64,000 bases of DNA from Nyssa sinensis (lineage: Eukaryota > Streptophyta > Magnoliopsida > Cornales > Nyssaceae): the NCBI GenBank assembly GCA_008638375.1, contig CM018032.1, positions 1,180,001 to 1,244,000 on the forward strand, read 5' to 3'. The notes beneath the pieces are model-generated. The model was not told where the DNA came from and did not search any database. It saw only the letters and a list, made by a program, of their open reading frames with translations. Each line of letters opens with the position of its first letter. The stretch's first letter is position 1. This document shows positions 49,081-61,129 of this stretch, in pieces. The position numbers were made by a program, and so were the translations under genes.

Positions 49081-51019
49081 GGCTCCTACTCTTCAATATC
49101 ATCTTAGAGTCTCCCTATAAATTGCTTTGTCTCATCTTACTCTACTTTTTGTTGAAAATCATTCTTTTGAGGAAGTTGTTTATTGATTCCATAGTCTAAG
49201 TGAGCTTTCTATTAGTCATTTATTCTAGATCTATGGTTTCCTTTAGTGGATTTTTGTTTTAATTTATAGTTAGGTGCATTTCATGCCTTTGTGAATCCAA
49301 AAATTCAAACATTTTTCTTTTGTTTTCATAGCAAATGGCAATCCCATTTTTTGTTTTTGAAGAAGGAAAATGAATTGAGATGTATTGTAAGTGATTGAGA
49401 CTATGACAATTGTGTTTTATTTTGTCAATATCCTCACTTAGTCTTATTCACTTGAGTATATGAAATCTTTCTTTCTACTTGTGATCTCATAGTTTTGGTC
49501 TTACATAATTCTTGCATGAGATTGCCTTGTAAATAGGTTGGACTTAATAGTTTTATGTTTATGCTTCAATAATTCCATGGCTAAAAAGATTGATTTAGGT
49601 TAGAAAAATCAAAAGACCTAAGAGAGAAAGTCTAAAAAGAAAATGACACACACACTAATTGCATCCTTAAAACAACAATTGAACACTCAAGTTGCAAAAT
49701 TTGGATTTTAAGTTGAGAGGGAGTTTTGGTTGGAAATGGTCAAAAATCCCTAAGTTAATAAACTATGGCTGCTTGCTCTTTTTCTAATATAAATCATTCA
49801 ACACCATAGAGTAATTTTTGACATAAGAACATTTCATAGTTGAAGTTATTGCATATGTCTAAACACCATGTTTGACTGAGTGGAAAGTGAGCTTGCATGA
49901 ATTTCAGTGTTCTAAGATTACTTGAATATCTTGATTCAATTTAGAACATCTTTCATACTCTCTATGTCACTTAAAATGTTCTTAAATTTTCATATTTCAA
50001 CTCCAAAACATTGGGATTATTTTTAGCTTTGTTGATAAAAGATTTTATCTTAGTGTTTTCATGTTAACAACTGAAGTTTTCATTGAAAATCTTATTTCCC
50101 CTATTTTTGCTCAGTTGATTCGAGCAAAGGATGGTTAAACAGAGCAAGACACTCTATTTTTCTGAGAAAAAAGAAGTCTCCGGTCCTCGTTCAAATGAAC
50201 ACTCATTCGACCGAAGGCTCATTTGAACAAAGGTCACTTATTCGCTCGAATGAGAGACTAATTAGATTCAAAACGCACGAGAAACCGCCCATTGCTTCAT
50301 TCTCTTATGATTTTCTCTCAATTCCCTTATACTTTTTCTAAAGATATTGATCCCAGACTTCGTCATTTTTAGTTTCTGTTTCGATTAGTGTGATTTACAC
50401 ATTGATGGCTCTTCTTTCACTGTTCAGTTTTAGATTTCTATCGTTCTTTGATTCGGTAAATCATCGGGTCCTTTTTTCACTTTTTGTTTGTCTATTTGAT
50501 TTATCATCTAGATTATAGGGTTAGTGTGAACTGTTAGATTATTACACTATACGTAGTACCATCTTAGGATCCTTATACATATTTCTGTGCTTCATACTAC
50601 GTGATCATGTCTACCAAGATTGTACCCATAGCACGAGAGCGTCTCTCTTATGCTATTCGATTGGGTCTAGTACCACGGGGTATTGAGCGATTTCCTACCC
50701 CGATTGCCCAGATTCAGGCAGCTACTTTGTTATCATGTCCTGTCCTTGAAGATAGGGCATCCATGATAAAGAATATACATGAAACACTTGCATATAGACT
50801 ATTCGAGTCACATGGATGACTGCCCCTCTTGACTGTTACGGGTCTGGCCGATGAGATTGCGGTTCGAGAGTTTTACTCGTACCTCAGTTTTTGCAATGCC
50901 CAAGGAGCCTACCCAGTTAGAGTATGCGGTGTCTAGTTTTCACTCACAGTAGAGATGATTGCCCCAAATCACCTTTGCACAAAAGAATTTCTAAAAATAT
51001 GCTCAAATGATACTTAGGC
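49081..51019. other. Unassigned sequence after the copia gag remnant
   Basis: No convincing gene. It includes a partial repeat of the gag end (49,658-49,689), more 'ttcgaa'-related motifs at 50,190-50,260 and a short open frame at 50,607-50,819 (STKIVPIARERLSYAIRLG) that follows a real ATG but matches nothing I know. It is probably the deleted interior or 3' part of the same element. Confidence 0.35.
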
Positions 51020-51942
51020 ATGATAAAAGAGTTCTCCCAAAATGACATTAATCATAGCCTTTGAACCGTCGCCATAGTTAGAATAATGAAGACCTCGGTT
51101 CTTGAATCGACGGTTGTCGTTATAGTGACGCATTAAATGTCCCATCAACGACTGTCTTCTTGAAATCTAAAACAACACATTTATGTGGTCGCACGCGTGG
51201 TGCCTCAAAAACTGTAACCTCAGCTCAAGATAAATCCCAAATAGTTGAGGCTCGATGGGAGTAGCTAATACGCTATAAACAAACATTGGCTCAATATCAT
51301 GACACATGTCCGTTATGCTCTAGATCATGAAGACCAAATACACTTGGAAACTTATTGAATAATAGGTTACAAAACATTAGCAAAGAGGTGCTCCGAGCTG
51401 TTCACTGCCTTTCATGGGCTACCAACCTCATAATAAGGAAATAAAGTTCAACTTGGTATCTTCTTTTCATGGATATCTTCGAATCCCAGTTGATAGGCCA
51501 TAATTTGACCAAGGATCTTAAAACATAACATGTCCTAGAGTACTCTGCAGTATAAAGGTTGTGTGTGCACGGGCCTCTCCCGATCTATGGATTATAGCAC
51601 ACTAACACAAAGGATTTTGAACTGGTCACCGCGTTCAATGGGCTACCAACCTTAGAATAAGAAAACATAGTTTAATTTGGAAACTTCTATCTATGGATAT
51701 TTTCAAATCCTTACTTTCAAGATTCCTAATCCTATTTAACTTGAGAGAACTACAACCTATAAATAAGGCCACAAGGTATGCTTTCAATTCATATTCAATT
51801 TCTCTCTTTTAATTACTATAATTATTTTCACTAACTTCATTATCGGAGCGGTTATCACTGGAGCCTACCCGGTGGCTCTCTAACCTTGTGTTCTTGATTA
51901 ACAATTGGAAAGGAGTAACCTTCAGACCAGAAATTAGTAACA
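51020..51942 (+). mobile_element. 5' LTR of a Tat-lineage Ty3/gypsy element
   Basis: It ends 'gaaattagtaaca', followed by a primer-binding-like 'tttggtaccatttgtgag'. It aligns in order with the minus-strand LTR at 58,054-58,745. It is longer than that copy, partly because of an internal 224-bp direct duplication (about 51,414 and 51,638). The left limit is approximate. Confidence 0.65.
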
Positions 51943-54900
51943 TCAATTTGGTACCATTTGTGAGAACAATTAAAGTTCTCATACACATATCATACCAGGG
52001 TCAAGCCTTTTTTTTTCAAATTATTCACCAACAATGGCTTCAAACCTTCGTCATAGAAAAAATCTTCCAAACCCTTAAGATTAGCCTCCTGTTGAGAAAG
52101 GAAAAGAGCGTACACTAACTCGTTTGCAACAGCAACTAGACCGAATGCAACGGCAATACATCCGGTTAGATACAACAGTAGATGATGGCCATGTCACAAG
52201 CACTAGCCTTGCTTGTACAAAACCAATAAAACACACCTCCTCTTCCTCTACCAGTAATCACCATCCACAAAGGGGCACAACCTTCCACCAACACTGCTAT
52301 AAAAGGTGGGCCTCAAAACGTGGAACCACCCAATACACAAGTGGTATACCCTCAAGGTATCACTCAAGTAGGAACTGGCCCACAAACCTCAACAATGGTC
52401 AATAGAGGTATTCCACCGATCCACCTTATCGTTCATTACTAGAGTAGAATTAGGGTATCTATTCCAACAACCTCTAGAGTACTCCTAGAAAACCTAGAGC
52501 TTTAGCTTCTAGAGGTTCAACACCCTTCAATTCTTATGGAACAACATCCTTCCACATCCACAAGACAGAATCTGCCAATGATTTTATAACTAGGTAATCC
52601 AGCACAAACTCTACATCAAACACCAGCAGCGGTGCCATAGAACCAGCCCAAGGTTCTTTAGAGGGTTAAGGAGATTGCAGATTCTCAAGATCAGGCCATC
52701 TCGACCAAAATATTTTATATCATTCTAGAGCAAGATGAACTAGGAAAATTGCTCGGAAGGTTCTCCACGTTGTTTATCCTTACTATAATGACAGAAAAAT
52801 GATCCAAAAAATTTATTGTCCCAAAATTCTCTCTATGACGATTCTAAAGATCCTAAAGATCATCTTTCTTATTACCAACACATAATGGCCTTACACGAGG
52901 CCACTAATGCCTTTATGTGCAAAAAGTTTGTTACTAGCCTCAAGGGTACAACCCTCAAATGGTTCTATAACCTCCCTTAGAACTCAATCAACAACTTTTA
53001 TGAGCTCAATAGGTGATTCTTTGATCCCTTCCTAATGAGCAAAAAACTAAAGAAGAGACCAAAATTTTGTTAACCATCAAGCAAGCCATATGGGAGACAT
53101 TAAAAGAGTACATAACTCGCTATAATGCCAAGCCTCACATAGATGAATGATTGCAGCGCAAGTTTCTTGGTTGCTTCCTTGACTTTAGGACTTGGGGCTA
53201 GACACTTCTACGATTCATTAACTAAGAATCCCCTATTAGACATGACAGCCCTTATGGAAAAAGCCAAAAATATATCAATTTTGAAGAAACAAAGAATTCC
53301 ATTAAAAAAGCCAATGAGAAAGCTCAGAATGAGAAATAAGGTCAAAAGAAGGATAATAAGAATAATAAAAAGGGCTCAAAATCCCAATAAAGGAATGGCA
53401 TCTAGAGCATTGAATAACTCTGGCTCTAGAAGGTACGGAACCTATACCCCACTGAATGCCTCCCTAACTCACATTTTTCGTCAGATCTAAACTCGTGAAA
53501 AATTGAAGTGGCCTGAACCAATGAAAAGTAATCTGAAAACAAGAAACAAGAATAAGTATTGTGACTTTTATAAAGAAAAAGGCCACACCACTGAAGAGTG
53601 CAGAGCTATGAAACAAGAGATCGAACACTTAATCAGACGAGGATGACTAAGAGAATTTGGTCGGGAGGATGAGAGGCAAAATCAACGAGATGATAAGCCC
53701 TCTTAGAGGAGGCATGATTAGAGGCCCGAACAAAGGGATGCTCGGAATGAACAGCAACTACCAAACAACTAGCACATAATATTTGTGCTGCATGCTGATA
53801 GCGTAGTAAGTGGAATGTCAAATAGAGCCAGAAAGAGGTATGCTCGGGAGGTTAGGGCAAAACCTCATATTGTCCAGATCTCGTCTATTGAAAAGAGAAC
53901 TAAAACAACATCTCAAATACAGTTCTCTGAGCTAGATCTCATTGAGGTACATTGTCCCTATAGTGATGCCCTTGTTATATCTATGAAAATTGCTAACTTT
54001 GTGATCAGAAGAGTGTTCGTAAACATAGGAAGTTCCACCAATGTGCTATTCTACGAGCCATTCAAGTAGATGAAGATAAATACAAAGGATATTAGAACAA
54101 CTATTGCAGTAATGGCAGGATTCAATGAGCACCTCAGTTTTCCTATAGGCAAAATTGACCTGCCAACTACAATAGAAGAGAGAGATGAACGGAGGACCCT
54201 AATCTCAGAATTTATTGTCTTGGATGCCAAACCCCTTATAATGTAATAATTGGCAGACCTTGGATCCATCAGGTGGGGGCTATCACTTCCACTTTCCACC
54301 AATGCCTCAAGTTTGTCCATCATGACAATATGGTGACCATCAAGGGTTGTCAACCCACTACGCGGGAGTGCCATGTGGTTACACTTAAAGAAAATGTTTC
54401 CAAATAGCAATTATAATACGATCTTAAGGGGGACGGATTCTCCAAACAAATCTAAGTGGCACAGGAGAATGCCCCTCTAAGATTGAAGAACCATTAAGTC
54501 CTAGAGTAACGGATAACATGGTGAGACCACATGAAAAAGTAACAAGAACTTATCAAATTCTTAAAGCAAAATCTATTAGTATTTGTTGGAAAATTAAGGA
54601 TATGAAAGGGATAGATCCCAACTTTATCTCTCATAAGTTGATGATCAATCTAGACCACCATCTAGTACGATAGAAGAGATGAATGTTCACTCCAGAACGC
54701 CATAAAATCACCAGTGAGGAAGTTCAAAGGTTACTTGATATAGGAATGATAAGAAAAGTTTTCTATCTTGAATGGCTCGCCAATACCGTTCTCACAAAAA
54801 AGAAGAATGACAAGTGGAGAGTCTATATTGACTACAACAAATCATGTCCCAAATACAGTTTCCTTCTCCCTAAAATTGACCAGCTTGTGGACGGCATTAG

Positions 54901-56345
54901 AGGTCATGAGCTCATGACTTTTATGGATGTATACTATAGATGTAATCAGATTCAGATGTACCCTCCCAACTAGGAGAAAACAACTTTCATATTAGAACGA
55001 GGTCTTTATTGTTATAGAGTGATGTCGTTCGGTCTCAAGAATGTTGGAGCGACCTACCAAAGGCTGGTAAATAAGATGTTTGGCCTCCAGATCGGGGATA
55101 GAAAGGAAGTCTATATTGATGATATGCTCGTCAAGAGTGTTATGAAGGCAGATCCCGTTCAACACTTGTCTAAAACATTCGAAATACTCAAGTAGCATAA
55201 GATGAAACTCAATCCTTTAAAGTGCACCTTTAGGATTATTGAAGGAAAATTCCTTGGCTTTTTGGTCTCCCAAAGTGGAATTGAAGCTGACCTTACACAG
55301 ATCGAGGCTCTGATTAACTTGGGATCCCTTAAAACGAATAAGGACATTCAAGGATTAAATGGGAAGGTAACAGTCCTGAACAGGTTTATTCCTAAGTCTA
55401 CAAATCATTGCCTTCCATTTTTTAGGACTCTAAAGGGGAGTAAGGTTTTAGAATGGACATCTAAATGTGAAGAAGCCTTTTAACAACTAAAAAAATACTT
55501 AGCCTATCTCAATCCCCTTTCAAAACTAGTATTAGGAGAAAATTTGCTTCTATACTTGGCGGTATCAAAAAGCGCAATAAGTTCAACACTAATCAGAGAG
55601 GAAAAAGAGGGCCAGAAGCCAATTTTCTATGTTAGCAAAACATTCCTTGATAAAGGAGCTAGGTATTGTGAAATTGAGAAGTTAGTTCTTGCCCTAGTGG
55701 TCCTAGCTTAGAAGCTTAGGCCATATTTTCAAGCTCATTCTATTATAATCCTAATGTCTTATCCTCTGAAGTCAGTCATTTATAAACTAGAAATTTTCGG
55801 ACGATTGGTTAAATGGTCTATAAAGTTGGTAGAGTTCGAAATATCCTACGTTTCTCGAATTGCAATCAAGGCATAGGTACTAGTAGATTTCATAGCAGAG
55901 TTCACGGGAATCCAAAAGCCAAATTCTCAAAATCATATCGATGCTCCATTATGGCTACTCAACACTGACGAATCTTTTACGGATAGAGGCTCTGGAATGG
56001 GACTAGTACTCCAGTACCTTGATGGAGCCACCATGGAGAAAGCTGTCAACCTGGGCTTCAAAGCTTCTAAGAATGAGACAGAATATGAGGCATTGATCCT
56101 TGAACTAAAGCTTGCCCTAGAGTGTGGGGTACCAAATCTTAAAGTATTCTCTAATTCCCTACTTCTTGTTATCAAGTCTTGGGCGAATGCATAATCAAGG
56201 ACAACAGACTAGTAAAATATTCATAACTTGTGGACTTGTTGAAGAAATCGTTCAAATGATTCTCAATTCAAAAGGTGGATAGGAATCAGAATGTCGGAAT
56301 AGATAACTACTTCCCATTTGAGTTGAGAAAAGGACTCCACTGTTA
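51943..56345 (+). pseudogene. Decayed Tat-lineage gag-pol (gag, protease, RT, RNase H)
   Basis: Gag from about 52,034, with a typical GTTLKWFYNLP segment (about 52,943-52,978) and a CCHC-like knuckle CDFYKEKGHTTEEC at 53,560 in which the first His is Tyr. The protease region (about 53,780-54,250) keeps GSS but has Asn for the catalytic Asp (VNIGSS). The reverse transcriptase (about 54,520-55,500) has YIDDML near 55,115 and GFLVSQSGIEA. RNase H (55,940-56,195) has NTDES at the first catalytic position and SNS instead of SDS. RT to RNase H is one frame (about 1.6 kb) broken only by nonsense codons. Integrase and the 3' LTR are missing. Same family as the minus-strand element at 58,054. Confidence 0.82.
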
Positions 56346-56821
56346 AGATTTCTTACCAATTAAAGTCCGATAATGATTAAAAATTTAAATTTATTTTTAT
56401 ATAAAATAAGTTATTTACTTTTAATTTATTTTTATATAAAATAAAAAATTTAAAAAATTAGTTAAAAATAAAGAATAAAGAATAAAAATAAAGAGATAAT
56501 TTTATAATTTATAAAAATAAATGAGATTGGTATAATTTGAAAAACATTAATTGAAAAACATTAAATAATGTGAGTTTAATTATACGAAACGTACCGGATA
56601 GGTAAGTGTAATTTACGTATTGATTAATTACGATTCTTGAGCATGGGATCACTCATTTTGACTATAATTCCGACCCGACATGGACGGTCAGATGCAAAAC
56701 TGTTCCAACGCCTTAAACCCTAAGTAGTTCAATTTCAATTATTCTCTCTCTTCGGAAGTGTAGAACAGAACGAGCCGAATATCACTACTCTGTTTATTCT
56801 CTCTTCAAACTCTACACTGAC
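56346..56821 (+). promoter_or_regulatory. RanBP1 upstream region with a telo-box
   Basis: AT-rich to about 56,640, then a more balanced stretch. 'aaaccctaa' at 56,715-56,723 is a telo-box, common near start sites of plant genes for growth and translation. A pyrimidine-rich leader precedes the ATG at 56,822. The exact transcription start is not determined. Confidence 0.45.
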
Positions 56822-57495
56822 ATGGCCACTACTACGACTACCCAAACCCACCAGGATGAACAAGAAGAAGAAACCACAGCAGCTCAAGAGGAAGACACTG
56901 GAGCACAGGTTGCTCCCATCGTCAGGCTTCACGAAGTCTCCGTCACCACCGGCGAAGAAAACGAAGACGTCCTTCTCGATCTGTCCGTTCCATTTCTGAA
57001 AATATACCCTACTTTTATCTTTCTTCTGTTTGGTTCCCGAGAATATTTTTTTGTTTAATTTTGCTTCTGTTTCTGGCAAGTATTCGCTCCAATTTTTTTT
57101 TTTTTTTGGATGACTATTGCTGATTGGTTGCTTGTGATGATAGGAAAGCCAAGTTATATAGATTTGACAAGGAAGGAAATCAATGGAAAGAGAGAGGTGT
57201 TGGTACAGTGAAGCTTCTCAAGCACAAGGAAACCAGTAAGGTTAGACTTGTTATGCGACAATCCAAGACTCTTAAGATCTGCGCCAACCATCTCGGTACT
57301 CCTCTCTCTCTTTATTACTATATTAGTGTAGATGTTGATTATATTGAAATTGAGGTGCACGTGCTGTAGTGCTTCCTTCCATTTCGGTGCAAGAGCATGC
57401 TGGGAGTGATAAGTCCTGTGTTTGGCATGCTACTGATTTTGCCGATGGAGAGTTGAAAGAAGAGCTCTTTTGCATTCGTTTCCCTTCGGTTGAGA
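56822..57495 (+). CDS. RANBP1: RanBP1 (Ran-binding protein 1), first three exons
   Basis: RanBP1 binds RanGTP through a Ran-binding (PH-like) domain and helps RanGAP-driven hydrolysis in nuclear transport. Exons: 56822-56982, 57144-57295 and 57370-57495 (439 bp, 146 codons plus one base), all with GT/AG borders and matching phases. The N-terminus is Thr/Glu-rich, followed by the characteristic [60 protein letters not shown] and [19 protein letters not shown]. The next exon should continue with NCK...F and the acidic or lysine-rich tail (family length about 200-230). I could not find it in 57,496-58,053 or beyond. A Tat element begins at 58,054, so either intron 3 is very long or the gene is cut. 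Confidence 0.9.
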
Positions 57496-58053
57496 GTGAG
57501 TGATCTAATTATGCATCTTCTTTACGAGTTTGTCTAATAGAATTTTTTTTATATCTTATTTTATGTTTATCTCCATTCTGTTTTGTTATTTTAGCGATGT
57601 GGTAATAATGACATTAATTGGTTTCTGGACTTTTGCTGGAAATTTTATTAAGTTTGTGTCCGAGGGAAGTCGATTGAGTTCATTGTGATTTGACATAGGC
57701 ACTCCATTATGGTGCCCCTTCCCTCCTCTTCCTTTCTGGATAGCATTTAAACAAGCCTATTTCCTTTTCTTTTCTTTTTTTAATTATTCAATGCTTCAAC
57801 GATTTTCGTATTTTTTTGGTGAATCAGGTGATATAATATGCCACATTAAAAGTAGGACCGAGGACATAACTCCTACTGTCTCAAGGAATAATTCAAGTGA
57901 CTAAAATGTTTTAATTTTCTTTGTATCCTTTTAGGGATTAAGTTTTCTACTAATTACATGTTAGAGGTGATTTGATAAAATTAAGGAGGTAGTGTGGGTA
58001 TTATATATTTCTGACTAAAGAGTTGTCAAAAAAAAAATCCTGATTGTAGTTGA
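57496..58053. other. RanBP1 intron 3 or 3' flank
   Basis: It begins with a good splice donor ('gtgagt' at 57,496). No further exon was recognised before the retrotransposon. Confidence 0.5.
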
Positions 58054-58745
58054 TGTTGCTCTTTTATGGTCTGAAGGTTTCCTATCCCGAACTTTTTGTC
58101 AATAACTTGGGAGTAAAGGGTCACCGGGAAGGCTCCGGTAGTAACCTCTCCGATGATAAAGTCAATAAAAAAAAATCAGAATATTAATTTAAAAGAGAAA
58201 TTGAACATAAGTTGAAAGCTTACTATGTGGCCTTGTCATAGATATCCTGAGTTGAGTAGGATTAGGAGTCATAAAAGTAGGTATTTGAGGATATCCGAAG
58301 ATAGTAGTTGCCATATTGAATTATGTTTCCTTATTATGAGGTCGGTAATCTATAGAAAGCGGTAATCAGTTCTCAACCCTTTACCTCTGAATCCTTTGTG
58401 CTTGGCTGACTTTGATGAAATAATCCTCTAATGGTCTGTACCCTGAAGAGCTTATTATAGACATGTGTTATGCCCTGAATACGGTCGTCAAATTATGGTA
58501 TATCAGCTACTCCCCTTGAACTCCAGTTCTGGGGTTGTTATTTAGAGCTGAGTTTAGGGTTCTTGAGACGTTACATGCGTATCGATCATAAATGTGCCGT
58601 TTCGCATTCCGAAGAGACAGTTGTTGATATGACATTTATTACATCAGCCACCGGTTGGAATTACGAGGCCATCATTGCTTCAACCGCCGTGACATTTCCA
58701 AAGTGGGCACCCAATGAGGCTTTATAAAAGGGGGGCAACGCATCA
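58054..58745 (-). mobile_element. 3' LTR of a minus-strand Tat element
   Basis: 692 bp. On the minus strand it runs from 'tgatgcgttgcc' to 'gagcaaca' (TG...CA). It is preceded on that strand by a purine tract 'agaaagggggaaatgg' (58,746-58,761), which fits a polypurine tract next to the 3' LTR. It matches the plus-strand LTR at about 51,060-51,942. The partner LTR lies beyond the window. Confidence 0.75.
58721..58730 (+). promoter_or_regulatory. TATA box for the antisense ORF
   Basis: 'tttataaaag' on the plus strand, inside the end of the LTR, about 230 bp before the first ATG (58,959) of the antisense gene. Its orientation is opposite to the retrotransposon's own genes. Confidence 0.5.
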
Positions 58746-58958
58746 CCATTTCCCCCTTTCTACATTTGGAAATTCTGACTCGAGAGTATTCAGCCCCCAA
58801 GAGCAATTTCTGAAGTGATTGCCTGTGTATCAGAGAGTTCTCTTCGATCAAGATCTCGATCAGGTTTGGTTTACGAACGTTCCTTAAATTTCTTCATTTG
58901 TTTTTCTCTTTTTTCTACCCTTCTTCTACACACTTCTCTTCTGTTTGTCTTTTGTACA

Positions 58959-60934
58959 ATGTCTGTCTCTGATGCCCAGTTGAGCACTGGTCATAAGAGC
59001 AAAGCCTAGTATCCAATAGATTCACTTCTATTTGGAGGTAGATGATCAAATAGAAGTGAATCTTGTAATTAGTAGCCCATTAGATAACATAGAAAATGGG
59101 CCTGTTGGTAGTTCAGCCATGAGTTTTGAGGTTAAGATAGTAGAGGCTTTCATAGAGCCTAGGAACAAAGGCGGGGAAACCTCTAGAAAAAGCCATAAAG
59201 GGAGGAGGGCGGAAGCGCCATTACTCAGAGCATGAGCATGATTGATGCTCTGAGGGTTGCTTTCGACTTTCTTGCTAATGTCTCCTAAAGGATACCCAAG
59301 CCTATAGATCGTATTTCAGACGTCCAACAAGGTGAGATCTGTTCTTATCTTGAGTGGTTTGAGATAGAGGTTCCTTTCACCGTATCATTAGAGAATTTTT
59401 TAGCTGGTTTAAGATTTGCCTAACCGACCTGAATATCAATAGCTAGAGGCAATTGATTGGCTTCATAGTTTTAGGTCACCTGAACAATGTTGAGGTAGAT
59501 ATTCCCTTGATTAGAAGCAATATGGATATAAAGTACTTGAAATCGGAAGGCATGTTTTACATGTCTTTTAACAAGGGGTTCAGACTTCTCTCTTCTGTAC
59601 CTACTTCCAATAAGACCTGGAAGAAGTGGTACTTCTATGTAAAGGGAGGCTGGGAGTTCGAGGAATTCGAGAACCAAGCTTCAACCTTCCCACGAAGGAC
59701 TGGCATCAAAGGTGAGGCCCTTTTTATTTTCCATAACTTCCCCCCCCCCCTTTTTTTTACTTTTCTGTATTTGAGCTTAACTGATCTTTGCTTTGTATTT
59801 TTGTGCAGACAAAAAGGTGTGGAAGGAATCAATCTTCACTCCCGACCTCCAAAAGAAGTACAAGAGGCTCCTTTAGACCAATAAGCGTTCTAACGAGGCC
59901 ATCCTTACCCCGAAGAACTTGATGGAGGTTGGGTTGGTAAAGGACTGTGCTAAGACTCTGAAGAAGTCCCTGGTTACTGGATGGGTACCAAGAAAGAGAG
60001 AGAAAACTGGGGAAACATCTACCCTTGCTGCTCCTCCTCCTCTAGAGAAGAGGAGGCTTATTTCCAACTCCCTGAAGCGGACTGTTTCAGAGGAACTGGC
60101 TCACTGCCAGCTTAGAGGGCCCTTCCGCCCCCGATGCCCACCGTGCCAACAAGGAAGAGAGGGAAAGGCAAGACGACTGTCGCCCTTTTAGAGCTTGAGG
60201 ACTTCGGCGCAGGTGCCGTGAAGAAGGCCTATAAAGATTCCTGGGGCAACAGGCCCAGCAAGTTTTTTGGGCTAAAGCCTCAGAGGATAGCTAGAGATCT
60301 GATGGCTATCCACGTGAGGGTAAGTTCTTTTCTCCATGTTTGTGCATTATCTTTCTGTATTTTGCATGTATTCAGTTATGACTTTGAATGTTTTGTTTTC
60401 TAGGTTGTTCATGGTTTGACAGTCATCATGGATTGCTCGAAAGATATCGAGTAGATTGGCACCCTTCAATCTGAGCTCGATGAAACCAGGCTGCAATTAG
60501 GGACTGCTCAGTTGGCGGTGGTTGCAGCTGAAAAGAAGTTGAAGGAGGCTGTTAACTCTTACTCCATTCTAAAGTCCGAAAAAGATGCCCTCATTGCTGA
60601 ACTAAAGGGTCTTAGGTAGAAATTTGTGGATTTTGAAGTTGTTGCTGCCAAGAAACTTCAGGATAGTGTCGAAGTTGCACGAGCTCAGACGGAGATAGAT
60701 CTGAAGAGCGAGGTTTAGGAGCAAGTGAGTGAGCTCATTGATTATGGGTACCAAACTTTTAGGAAAAAGCTTCGGAAGAATTATCCAGATCTGGACTTGA
60801 TTGGGGTGAACAATATTGTGGTATCCCAGGTTAAGATAGATACCTTGGATGCTGATGACGAAGAAGAAGAAGAAGCAGCTCATGAACCTGTTCAAGAAGT
60901 CCTTCCAAAGTCTACCAAACCTGCAGCTGAGTAG
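58959..60934 (+). pseudogene. Antisense spliced ORF of the Tat element (plant 'gypsy-type transposon' protein)
   Basis: Located between integrase and 3' LTR, antisense to the element's pol, where extra ORFs of Tat elements are known. It begins MSVSDAQLSTGHKSKA. The central part resembles the plant protein family annotated as 'putative gypsy type transposon' (YLEWFEIEVPF, about 59,350; LIGFIVLGHL, about 59,450; WKKWYFYVKGGW, about 59,620). Two plausible GT-AG introns lie at 59,712-59,808 and 60,320-60,403, both joining the frame exactly. A coiled-coil region follows (about 60,460-60,720), then the acidic DADDEEEEEAAHEP (60,847-60,888) and a stop at 60,932. Several nonsense codons and frameshifts show this copy is broken. 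The function of this protein family is unknown. Confidence 0.7.
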
Positions 60935-61129
60935 TTAGGATTTTTGTACTCTTTTGTTTTTTTTGCTATTTTGATTTTGTAACTCTCCCATTTTTGGGAT
61001 TTTAATATATGAAATTTTCGTTGCTTCAGAACTTATGTCCAGTTTGATACCTTTATGTTATTTCTAACTCTGAGATAATTTCTCTGATATTCAGACTAGC
61101 AGAAAGATACAAGTTTTTCGCAAGAATTC

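Noticed and set aside
50607..50819. Short ATG-started frame STKIVPIARERLSYAIRLG...
   Set aside because: No recognisable family; it lies within retrotransposon debris and is probably part of a deleted element.
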